This document shows positions 16,900 to 24,263 of a stretch of DNA of 64,000 nt, one piece after another (the stretch's first letter is position 1; the number at the start of each line of letters is the position of its first letter). The position numbers and the translations under genes were made by a program. This DNA is from Oscillospiraceae bacterium (GTDB taxonomy: Bacteria > Bacillota > Clostridia > Oscillospirales > Ruminococcaceae): assembly GCA_021200565.1 (NCBI GenBank), contig JAJQGJ010000012.1, positions 195,464 to 259,463 on the forward strand. Direction: 5' to 3'. The notes under the pieces were generated by a model that was not told the origin of the DNA, made no database searches, and worked only from the letters and a program-made list of their open reading frames with translations.

Positions 16900-16926
16900 G
16901 GGAAAATATCCTTCCGTGCGACTATA
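16900..16926 (+). promoter_or_regulatory. Island promoter motif, copy 4 (AAA-like/VirD4-like operon)
   Basis: GGGAAAA (16900-16906), 11 bases, then GCGACTATA (16918-16926). It is 33 bases before the ATG at 16959 and just after a terminator, where a promoter is needed. Confidence 0.65.
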
Positions 16927-16958
16927 TGAGTGTAAAAAACTGAATGGAGGCATACGAA

Positions 16959-17738
16959 ATGAACAGTAAAGAAAAAAGAGCCGAATTGCAGAGCATTCTC
17001 TCTATAATCGATGAGAATTGCTGTCCTAATTTCTTCCTGACCGGAAGGTCATATTCTTCTCTTGAGAAAAGGGCTATTGATCTGGCTGATGAGATTCAGA
17101 AAAGAAAACTTGTTGATTTCTCTGGAACCAAACAGGACTTCAGCATCGTCATTCCCTACTTCAACGAGCCCGGGGCAGCCAAATCCTTCGTTGATCGCTT
17201 AGCTGAAAGCATAAGCATCGCAAGGGATTGCTATTATCAGTACCGAGGCATAGTCATAATTGAATTCGACAAAGAGTGGAGCAAAAGAGGAATAAACAAC
17301 CCTTTGAGAACGGTGTTTGACTATATAAAAAGTCAGAAAGAGCTGTGCTTCATACTCTTAGCAATTAATAGTAAAGAGTCGGATTACATTAGTTCTATAT
17401 ACAATGAACTGTGCAGTATGGATCTGTGGCTGCCGTTAGAGGTTGAATCAGCTTCACCGGAAGAATGCTTAGACTACGTCAAAGCAACCGCCGGGCACTT
17501 TAAGCTGAGCATTCCGGAAGACGTGAGCGAAGCTCTGCTTAAGATGTTCAGGCAGCGTGATGAGACGAATATTTCAAATGAGGAGGCTGCTGAGAGCCTC
17601 GTCAAACAGATACTGTTCAAAAGGCTTGTCAATTCAAATCATAGCCCTGAAATCGATATTTCAGAAATCAGCTACTTGAACAGCTCTTCCAGAGCTCACT
17701 TTTCAAGGCAGATTGGATTTATCCCGGACAACAGATAG
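16959..17738 (+). CDS. Degenerate AAA-like protein, unknown function
   Basis: I chose the ATG at 16959 because TGGAGG sits 8 bases upstream; the in-frame ATG at 16944 overlaps that site. The 259-residue product has the order of an AAA+ fold. It has a strand and loop FFLTGRSYSSLEKRA where a Walker A would be, but without the GxxxxGK[ST] signature. It also has a Walker B-like GIVIIEFDKEW, a sensor-1-like CFILLAINSKE, and a helical C-terminal lid. If the reading is right it cannot bind ATP normally and may act as an adaptor. It is followed after about 10 bases by the VirD4-like ATPase, so the two probably work together. Confidence 0.5.
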   Translation: MNSKEKRAELQSILSIIDENCCPNFFLTGRSYSSLEKRAIDLADEIQKRKLVDFSGTKQDFSIVIPYFNEPGAAKSFVDRLAESISIARDCYYQYRGIVIIEFDKEWSKRGINNPLRTVFDYIKSQKELCFILLAINSKESDYISSIYNELCSMDLWLPLEVESASPEECLDYVKATAGHFKLSIPEDVSEALLKMFRQRDETNISNEEAAESLVKQILFKRLVNSNHSPEIDISEISYLNSSSRAHFSRQIGFIPDNR

Positions 17739-17748
17739 GAGGATACAA

Positions 17749-19104
17749 ATGCTACAGGATGGACTTATTTATCAGGACTCACACATGTCCTCAACAGAAG
17801 ACTTTATCAAAGGGCTGCAGCCCTTTACTCCCGGTGATGGCGGCAATCACTCATCGGGAGGACCCGTCCTCTTTGCCGACGGCAAGAGGCTCTACACCGA
17901 TTCGAGCGAATCACATACCCTGATCAGCGGCGATACCGGCTCAGGGAAAACGCTTCGCTACATACTTCCTATGATATATTCCTGTGCTGATGCAGGAGAA
18001 TCGATGGTCATTATCGACCCGAAGGGTGAGCTTGTGACCAAGGCAACCCCCTTTCTGAGAGAAAAGGGCTACCGCCCAGTGGTCATCAATCTCAGAAGCC
18101 CCCAGAATTCTCCCGATTCCTTCAATCCGTTCGGAAAAATCAATAAGCTTTACTTTTCGGGTGACAAGGACAGTGCAATTCTGATGCTCAATGACCTGAT
18201 AGACAAGCTGTTTATCAGCAGATCAGCAGCCGACAAGGATAAATACTGGAACGAATCAGCAGGGCAGTTTGCTCTCGGGATATGCAAGCTTATTCTCAGA
18301 CTCGGCGAGAAGCTGACGATAGGCGAGCTTCTTGACTGGCGTTATGGGAAGTATCCGGAGGGCAAGCTGAAGGATCTCTTTCAGACGTTGCCGGCAAGCA
18401 GCGACGCTTATCAGGATCTTGCGGGAATCATGACGCTGACTGCCGAAAACACGAAATCGTGTATACTTTCGACCTTCGACCAGCTTATCCGGCTGTTCAA
18501 AGCCGCACCCTCGCTAACGAATATGTTGTCAGAATCCACATTTGATATTGACGACATCGGCTTGAAAAGAACAGCAATTTTCCTTGTCGTCCCCGATGAA
18601 AAAACGACATTTCACTTTTTGGCAACGCTTTTTATCAGCCAATGCTACGAGTCATTGGTAGAAATGGCTGACCTGCTTGGAGGCAGACTTCCGAAAAGGG
18701 TGAACTTCATTCTGGAAGAATTCTGCAATATGCCTATGCTGCCGGACATGGTGTCAATGCTGACCGCCGCACGCAGCCGCAACATCAGATTCCACCTGGT
18801 CATTCAGTCTTATGAACAACTGGTGGACAAGTATGGCGAGCATGTCAGCAAAACCATCCTCGACAACTGCGCAACACTTATCTATTTGCATAGCCGGGAG
18901 CTCTCATTCCTGCAATACATAAGCCAGCTGGCAGGAAACAACGAATTCAACAGACCTCTTTTGCCGGTGTCAAGACTGCAGCGAATACAGAAAAATGAGA
19001 ACATCATTTTCAGAGACAGGTGCTATCCCTGCCTCGTCAAGGACATCCCGATGATTTTTGATTACCAGGTTGAGCTTGGCAGTGTTATGCCACGAAGCGC
19101 CTGA
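17749..19104 (+). CDS. VirD4/TraG-type coupling ATPase, soluble and without a conjugation system
   Basis: This 451-residue protein has Walker A GDTGSGKT (61-68), the DPKGEL motif typical of type IV coupling proteins (about 88-93), and a Walker B-like FILEEFCNMP followed by ARSRNIRFHLVIQSYEQL, the VirD4 box. AGGAGG precedes the ATG at 17749 and overlaps the stop of the AAA-like gene. It lacks the usual N-terminal membrane helices. No relaxase, VirB4 or mating-pair genes are nearby. In VirD4 systems such ATPases deliver proteins or DNA to a secretion channel; here it may deliver or extract the small peptides or another partner. That role is inference. Confidence 0.8.
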   Translation: MLQDGLIYQDSHMSSTEDFIKGLQPFTPGDGGNHSSGGPVLFADGKRLYTDSSESHTLISGDTGSGKTLRYILPMIYSCADAGESMVIIDPKGELVTKATPFLREKGYRPVVINLRSPQNSPDSFNPFGKINKLYFSGDKDSAILMLNDLIDKLFISRSAADKDKYWNESAGQFALGICKLILRLGEKLTIGELLDWRYGKYPEGKLKDLFQTLPASSDAYQDLAGIMTLTAENTKSCILSTFDQLIRLFKAAPSLTNMLSESTFDIDDIGLKRTAIFLVVPDEKTTFHFLATLFISQCYESLVEMADLLGGRLPKRVNFILEEFCNMPMLPDMVSMLTAARSRNIRFHLVIQSYEQLVDKYGEHVSKTILDNCATLIYLHSRELSFLQYISQLAGNNEFNRPLLPVSRLQRIQKNENIIFRDRCYPCLVKDIPMIFDYQVELGSVMPRSA

Positions 19105-19128
19105 GAGGAGGTGGACAAAATGTCTTAA
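19105..19128 (+). other. Orphan ribosome binding site and two-codon reading frame at island edge
   Basis: Directly after the VirD4-like stop codon, GAGAGGAGGTGGACAAA leads to ATG TCT TAA (ATG at 19120). A full-strength translation start with an immediate stop looks like the remnant of a further operon gene whose body was lost. It coincides with the end of the island. Confidence 0.5.
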
Positions 19129-19244
19129 CTCAGACTCTGCAGCTCTTGACTGACTTCTGAATATATGGTAAACTACTAATCAGAAACTTTTCGCAATAAG
19201 TACTGTTCTCCGGATAATTTGTTATTTTTGAATCGAGGACCCCC

Positions 19245-19868
19245 ATGCCATCTGACATTGACCAAAAGCTATATTCTGAAATCAAGGCGTTTATTGACGT
19301 AAACTTTATTCTGCCCCGGGCTGCTGGCTTTCCGAAAAGCTTTGCGAAGGCGAAGCTGCAGCGGCAGGACGACTCTGAAGCCGACGAAATCTGTCCGGCT
19401 CCAACTGCGGCTCCGAAAATGGCTCCTAAGGCTCCGCCGATGGTGCAGGCAATTTGTGCGGCTCCGAAGGCGGCTTCGGCTGCTGACGACATCTCTCTTG
19501 AAGACGCCGTCGGGCAGATTGACGAGAGCTTCTCAGAAATGCTGCTTCGGAAGATCGACGAGTCGGGAATGACCGACGCCGAGGTCTACAAGAAGGCGAA
19601 CATCAGCCGGAAGCTCTTCTCGAAAATCCGCAGCGACAGGCTCTACAAGCCGAGTAAGCCGACTGTATTGGCGTTCGCAATCGCACTCGAGCTGCCGCTT
19701 GACGAGACTCAGGACATGCTGATGAAAGCCGGGTTCGCACTCTCCCACTCGAGCAAATTCGACATCATAATCGAGTACTTCATCACCCACGGAAACTACG
19801 ACATTTTCGAGATAAACGATGCATTGTTTGCGTTTGACCAGAGCCTTTTAGGAACAGTGTGCGCATAG
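19245..19868 (+). CDS. Helix-turn-helix protein with Ala/Pro linker
   Basis: The 207-residue protein has an acidic N-terminal stretch (1-50), an Ala/Pro-rich linker (about 50-88), and a C-terminal XRE-like helix-turn-helix region. In that region [23 protein letters not shown] and [22 protein letters not shown] are recognisable. The same C-terminal module, ending in [13 protein letters not shown] and [13 protein letters not shown], is in my memory common in Clostridia next to macro-domain or VWA genes. Here it precedes a VWA gene. It is probably a DNA-binding regulator of its neighbour; the target is unknown. Confidence 0.7.
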   Translation: MPSDIDQKLYSEIKAFIDVNFILPRAAGFPKSFAKAKLQRQDDSEADEICPAPTAAPKMAPKAPPMVQAICAAPKAASAADDISLEDAVGQIDESFSEMLLRKIDESGMTDAEVYKKANISRKLFSKIRSDRLYKPSKPTVLAFAIALELPLDETQDMLMKAGFALSHSSKFDIIIEYFITHGNYDIFEINDALFAFDQSLLGTVCA

Positions 19869-19978
19869 CTTCTCCAAAAAATGTCGCCTGGCAGGCGACC
19901 ACAGAAGAAAATAGATCCGCTATAATATGACTGTAAGGTTTGAGACCCGGCAGTCATATTTTTTACGGAGGTTTTATT

Positions 19979-20626
19979 ATGAGAAAGAATTTAACAGAAA
20001 TCGTTTTTATCCTTGACAGAAGCGGCTCCATGCGTGGGCTTGAGGACGACACCATCGGCGGCTTCAACTCGATGATCGACAAGCAGAAGAAAGAGGAGGG
20101 CGAGGCTCTCATCTCAACCGTACTTTTCGACCACAAGAGCGAGGTAATCCACGACAGAGTCAGCATCAGTGACATCCAGCCGATGACCAGAGACGACTAT
20201 TATGTCAGGGGCTGCACCGCACTTCTTGACGCCATCGGCGACGCAATTCACCACATTTCGAACATCCACAAGTATGCCCGTGAAGAAGACGTCCCGGAGC
20301 ACACGATGTTTGTCATCACAACCGACGGAATGGAGAACGCAAGCCGCCGCTACGATTCCGACCAGGTCAAGAAGATGATTGAGCAAAAGAAGGAGAGCGG
20401 CTGGGAGTTTCTCTTCCTCGGCGCAAACATCGACGCCGTCGAGACCGCCAGACGTTTTGGAATTGATGAAGACCGTGCCGTCAACTACCACAGCGACCAT
20501 AAGGGCACACAGCTCAACTATGAAGTTCTCAGCGACGCCATCTCCTGCGTCAGAGCCAGCGCAACGCTCGGAAGCGGCTGGAAGGATAGGATCGAGGAGG
20601 ATTATAGTAAGAGAAAGAGGAAGTGA
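19979..20626 (+). CDS. von Willebrand factor A (VWA) domain protein
   Basis: In 215 residues the protein carries the metal-ion-dependent adhesion site: DRSGSM near residue 11, a conserved threonine in TALLDAIGDAIHHI, and TTDGMENAS. It has no signal peptide or membrane helix, so it is cytoplasmic, like TerY-type VWA proteins. I chose the ATG at 19979 after ACGGAGG; an upstream ATG at 19940 lacks one. It lies about 110 bases after the HTH gene. VWA domains usually mediate protein interactions; the partner is not evident. Confidence 0.88.
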   Translation: MRKNLTEIVFILDRSGSMRGLEDDTIGGFNSMIDKQKKEEGEALISTVLFDHKSEVIHDRVSISDIQPMTRDDYYVRGCTALLDAIGDAIHHISNIHKYAREEDVPEHTMFVITTDGMENASRRYDSDQVKKMIEQKKESGWEFLFLGANIDAVETARRFGIDEDRAVNYHSDHKGTQLNYEVLSDAISCVRASATLGSGWKDRIEEDYSKRKRK

Positions 20627-20634
20627 GGGGGAAT

Positions 20635-20662
20635 AAAAAAGACGTCTTCGGGCGTCTTTTTT
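20635..20662. terminator. Terminator between the VWA and TetR genes
   Basis: AAAAAAGACG pairs with CGTCTTTTTTT around TCTTCGGG. A and T runs on both sides allow it to serve both converging genes. Confidence 0.75.
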
Positions 20663-20676
20663 TGCGCATGAAAAAG

Positions 20677-21258
20677 TCAAACCGGCTCCATTCCCTTGGG
20701 AAACGCTTCTGAAGAGATAAATCCCCTGACTCCCCCGGACACCAGCCTCTGCATCATCTCGCTGATTTCCTCGGGGCTCAGGTCCTTATTGTTTTCGTGC
20801 CAGCGCTCGAGGAGCCCGAACATAGCGGAATTGACGAAGGCGACGAGATAGTCGAAATTCTCGGAATCCGGGCGGACGGGAATGTACTGGGAAGCCAATG
20901 GAATCAGCTCGCTTCTGACCCTCGGCAGAAAGCTTGAATCACCGTTCGGACCGAGCAAAATATAGATTTCTTCATTCATTGCGGAAAAGACCATCCGGAA
21001 GAAGTCCGCTGGCGGTTTCTCGTCTGATATGGATTTCTGAGCCACTTCCTTGACCTCATCAATAAGCTTATTCTCGACATAGGACAATAAATCGTCGGTG
21101 TCCAAAAAGTATTCGTAAAAAGTGCTTCGGTTATAGCCCGCAAGCCGGGTCAGCTCGCTGACGGCAATCTTGGAGACCGGCTTGACTTTAGCCAGCTCCC
21201 AGAACGCATCCACAAACTTTCGCCTTGTTCTATCTGTGATTTCCGGTTGTTTTTTCAT
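20677..21258 (-). CDS. TetR-family transcriptional regulator
   Basis: The 193-residue protein has an N-terminal TetR DNA-binding domain (RTRRKFVDAFWELAKVKPVSKIAVSELTRLAGYNRSTFYEYF pattern, residues 9-50) and a helical ligand or dimerisation domain. It is divergent from the operon starting at 21413, which ends in drug-type exporters. The intergenic region holds a perfect 18-bp palindrome over a probable -10 element. It most likely represses that operon and is released by a toxic ligand; the ligand is unknown. Confidence 0.9.
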   Translation of the reverse strand: MKKQPEITDRTRRKFVDAFWELAKVKPVSKIAVSELTRLAGYNRSTFYEYFLDTDDLLSYVENKLIDEVKEVAQKSISDEKPPADFFRMVFSAMNEEIYILLGPNGDSSFLPRVRSELIPLASQYIPVRPDSENFDYLVAFVNSAMFGLLERWHENNKDLSPEEISEMMQRLVSGGVRGFISSEAFPKGMEPV

Positions 21259-21328
21259 CTAAAATCGCCTCTTTATAATCATCCGACAGTTCCGGAAAAA
21301 TTGGGGGTTGATAATACCTCCAAGCTGA

Positions 21329-21346
21329 GTATAATATATATTATAC
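21329..21346. promoter_or_regulatory. Perfect palindrome, candidate TetR operator
   Basis: GTATAATATATATTATAC is an 18-bp perfect inverted repeat containing TATAAT on both strands, midway between tetR and the divergent operon. A repressor bound here would cover the -10 elements of both. Confidence 0.6.
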
Positions 21347-21412
21347 AACAGGTTGTTGGACGATGTCAAGACAAATCTTCCCGTAATTTTGTCGGAGAGG
21401 AGAACGGATGTA

Positions 21413-21733
21413 ATGAGTATTCGTATCCTGAAAGAATGGTTCAAGTGGCGTAATGACTGGGATTCCCTTTGCACTCGCTGCGGAAAATGCTGTTATACCC
21501 GCTCTGTCGGCTCCGACGGCAAGGTTAAGATTCATTATGACAATCCCTGCGAATATCTTGACACGCAGACAAACCTGTGCCGTGTATATGACGAGCGTTT
21601 CAAGAAGTGCAACCACTGTGGAAAACTGACTTTATATACGGCACTGTTCAATACCACTTTGCCGGAGGATTGCCCGTATGTGACAACCTTCCGGCTGTGG
21701 GAAAGCGGTCCTGACCGCAGCAATAATAATTAG
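21413..21733 (+). CDS. YkgJ-type zinc/iron-chelating cysteine cluster protein
   Basis: The 106-residue product has CTRCGKCC near residue 20 and later Cys residues (NPCEY, NLCRVY, KKCNHC), the pattern of the CxxCxxCC family proposed to bind a metal cluster. Start at 21413 after GGAGAGGAGA. It is the first gene of the probable TetR-controlled operon. Its role is unknown. Confidence 0.75.
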   Translation: MSIRILKEWFKWRNDWDSLCTRCGKCCYTRSVGSDGKVKIHYDNPCEYLDTQTNLCRVYDERFKKCNHCGKLTLYTALFNTTLPEDCPYVTTFRLWESGPDRSNNN

Positions 21734-21745
21734 GAGACTATTATC

Positions 21746-22420
21746 ATGGCAATGACAATGAAAGAAGCAATGAAAACAAGGCACACCGTCCGCAAGTACG
21801 AGAAAACAAAACTCCCAGACGAAATTGTCAAAAAGCTCAACTCGAGAATCGAGGAAAACAACAAAAAGTATGCTCTGAATATCCAGCTTGTCACCGACAA
21901 CAAGGAGGCTATGCCGGGAATTCTGAGCGCAACCATGTCGAAAAACGTCCTGAACTACATGATTTTAGCCGGTCCTGACAAGGCATCCACCGATGAAACG
22001 CTCGGATATGTCAGCGCCGACCTGATGCTTTATGCACAGACTTTGGGACTGAACACATGGTGGATAGGCGGTATGTACAGCAAAAAGAACGCAAGAAAGA
22101 ATTCCTGCTCTCCCGAAGGCTCAAAGATTATAGGAGTTGTAGCCGTCGGCTATGGCATGGAGCAGGGTGTTCCGCACAAGTCGAAGTCCGCAAGCGATGT
22201 TTCCTCATACGAAGGCTCAGCACCCGCATGGTTCAAAGCCGGAGTTGAAGCGGCGCTTCTGGCTCCGACGGGCATGAACCGCCAGGAATTCACCGTGAAA
22301 GGCTCAGGCAACGAGGTTTCGATGACCGTTCCCGATGCCTCTTTCGCAAAAGCCGACCTCGGAATCTGCAAGTACTTCTTCGAACTCGGAGCGGGAAAGG
22401 AAAACTTCACCTGGAAGTAA
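21746..22420 (+). CDS. Nitroreductase-family flavoprotein
   Basis: This 224-residue FMN-dependent oxidoreductase has the typical start (MKEAMKTRHTVRKYEKTKLPDE), where the RHTVR segment contacts FMN. The middle has LGYVSADLMLYAQTLGLNTWWIGG and the C-terminal half VVAVGYG. Such enzymes reduce nitro compounds, quinones or other electrophiles with NAD(P)H. It follows the cysteine-cluster gene by 12 bases in a probable detoxification/export operon under TetR control. Confidence 0.88.
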   Translation: MAMTMKEAMKTRHTVRKYEKTKLPDEIVKKLNSRIEENNKKYALNIQLVTDNKEAMPGILSATMSKNVLNYMILAGPDKASTDETLGYVSADLMLYAQTLGLNTWWIGGMYSKKNARKNSCSPEGSKIIGVVAVGYGMEQGVPHKSKSASDVSSYEGSAPAWFKAGVEAALLAPTGMNRQEFTVKGSGNEVSMTVPDASFAKADLGICKYFFELGAGKENFTWK

Positions 22421-22455
22421 ATACAGAAAGAAAGAGAATGTCAAGGAGGAATTTT

Positions 22456-23370
22456 ATGCCGGTAATTTCTGTAGACCATCTGACAAAGGACTACGGCAAA
22501 GGGCGTGGCGTGTTTGATGTGTCTATTCAAGTTGAAAAAGGCGAATGCTACGGCTTTCTCGGACCCAACGGTGCCGGGAAAACCACTACAATAAGACATC
22601 TTATGGGCTTTTCGAAGCCTGAAAAAGGCAAAACCTCTATTTCAGGTAAGGACAGCTGGTCTTACTCGGCAGAGCTCAAGAACACCGTCGGCTATCTTCC
22701 CGGAGAAGTCACTCTCCCACAGGGACTCTCGGGAACAGGCTTCCTTAAGATGATGGAGGGAATGCGTAGCACCAAAAACGATGATTATCTCAGGATGCTG
22801 CTTGAGCGTTTTGATCTCGATCCGAACATCAGCATCAAGCGGATGAGCCTCGGTGTCAAGAGAAAGCTTGCGGTGGTCACGGCTTTTATGCACGACCCGG
22901 ATATACTCATATTGGACGAACCGACTTCCGGTCTCGACCCTGTAATGCAGGAGACGTTTATTGACTTCGTGAAAGAGGAAAAAGCAAGAGGCAAGACCAT
23001 CTTTCTATCTTCTCATATCTTCCACGAAGTCGATGCTTCGTGCGACAGGATTGCGATAATCCGTGACGGTAGTATTGTCTCCGAGTTCCGTTCGGAAGAA
23101 TTAAAGTCGAGCCACGACAGAATCTATCGTGTCACATTTAAAGATGAAGCTTCCTATCTCAGATTTATAGAGAAGCCGTTCAGATTTACATCTAAGAACC
23201 ATGACAAGCTTCGTGCAAGAGTCCAGATTGAGGCTGACAGAGTCGGCGAGCTGACACAGTGCCTCGGAGATTATGAGATTGCGGACTTTGTCGAGATTCC
23301 GTTCACGCTTGAGGACTACTTCATGAGCTTCTACGACACAGGTCATCATTTCGAGGGGGTGAGCAGATGA
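22456..23370 (+). CDS. ABC-2 type exporter ATP-binding protein 1
   Basis: In 304 residues: Walker A GPNGAGKTTT, an unusual signature MSLGVKRKLAVV in place of LSGGQ, Walker B ILILDEPTSGLDP and the H-loop SSHIFHEV. AAGGAGG fixes the start at 22456. The stop overlaps the next ATPase gene by four bases. Two different ATPases followed by one permease suggest a heterodimeric ATPase pair driving one channel; drug, peptide or lipid export is plausible. Confidence 0.9.
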   Translation: MPVISVDHLTKDYGKGRGVFDVSIQVEKGECYGFLGPNGAGKTTTIRHLMGFSKPEKGKTSISGKDSWSYSAELKNTVGYLPGEVTLPQGLSGTGFLKMMEGMRSTKNDDYLRMLLERFDLDPNISIKRMSLGVKRKLAVVTAFMHDPDILILDEPTSGLDPVMQETFIDFVKEEKARGKTIFLSSHIFHEVDASCDRIAIIRDGSIVSEFRSEELKSSHDRIYRVTFKDEASYLRFIEKPFRFTSKNHDKLRARVQIEADRVGELTQCLGDYEIADFVEIPFTLEDYFMSFYDTGHHFEGVSR

Positions 23371-24263
23371 GCGAATCGGTAATTTCCGTACAGCATCTTA
23401 CAAAAGACTACGGCTATAACCGTGGCTTGTTTGATATATCCCTCGACATCAAGAAAGGTGAGGTTTTCGGATACCTCGGCACCAACGGCTCCGGAAAAAC
23501 CACGACAATACGGCACATGATGGGCTTTTTAAAGCCCGATTCGGGCGAAGTAGATGTGAACGGTCTTAACCCGTGGAAGAACGCCCCTGAGGTCATGAAG
23601 AACGTGAGCTACATTCCGGGCGAGATTGCATTCCCGGATCTGAAGACAGGAACAGATTTCTTCAGGGTTCAGGCTGAGTTCCTTGGAGTCAAGGATTTTT
23701 CATACATGAACTATCTCATAGATAAGCTCGGGCTCGATCCGTCCGCAAACTTAAAGCGTATGAGCAAGGGCATGAAGCAGAAGACCGCCATTGTTGCGGC
23801 TCTTATGGGAGATAAAGAAATCCTCATCATGGACGAACCGACAACCGGTCTTGACCCACTGATGAGAGAAACCTTCCTTGAACTTGTCCGTGAGGAGAAG
23901 CAAAAAGGCAGAACAATCTTCATGTCGAGCCACATTTTTGAGGAAATCGAGGATGTCTGCGACAGGGTTGCCATAATCGGTAACGGCAAGATAGAAAGCG
24001 TTCTGAGCCTTTCCGACCTTCGTCACGGAACCAAACGAAACTATAGGATAGTTTTCGGTAATCAGCCATCGGCAAAGAAATTCCTTGAGAGAATGCCCGA
24101 GGCGACCATGAACGGCAACGAAGCTAAGCTAAGCCTTCTTGCAAGCGAAACAGACAGAATGTTTAAAGCTCTCAGAAATCTTGAAGTAGTCTCGATAGAT
24201 GAGAACCACGAGAACTTAGAGCAATACTTTATGAATGTTTATAGGGAGGAAAAAAGAGAATGA
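23367..24263 (+). CDS. ABC-2 type exporter ATP-binding protein 2
   Basis: The 298-residue protein has Walker A GTNGSGKTTT, signature MSKGMKQKTAIV and Walker B ILIMDEPTTGLDP. It is similar to the preceding ATPase and clearly a duplicate of it. Both ends overlap neighbours in ATGA junctions, so the three genes are translationally coupled. The C-terminal 80 residues form the accessory domain common in this exporter class. Confidence 0.9.
   Translation: MSESVISVQHLTKDYGYNRGLFDISLDIKKGEVFGYLGTNGSGKTTTIRHMMGFLKPDSGEVDVNGLNPWKNAPEVMKNVSYIPGEIAFPDLKTGTDFFRVQAEFLGVKDFSYMNYLIDKLGLDPSANLKRMSKGMKQKTAIVAALMGDKEILIMDEPTTGLDPLMRETFLELVREEKQKGRTIFMSSHIFEEIEDVCDRVAIIGNGKIESVLSLSDLRHGTKRNYRIVFGNQPSAKKFLERMPEATMNGNEAKLSLLASETDRMFKALRNLEVVSIDENHENLEQYFMNVYREEKRE

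Noticed and set aside
17749-19104. Integrative conjugative element
   Set aside because: Only a VirD4-like ATPase is present; no relaxase, integrase, VirB4 or attachment repeats are visible.
19342-19572. Arginine-rich frame inside the HTH gene
   Set aside because: Out-of-frame reading of the Ala/Pro-coding segment; no ribosome binding site.
19881-19897. Terminator after the HTH gene
   Set aside because: GTCGCCT/AGGCGAC forms a hairpin, but there is no T run on the plus strand; it may be a repeat fragment.
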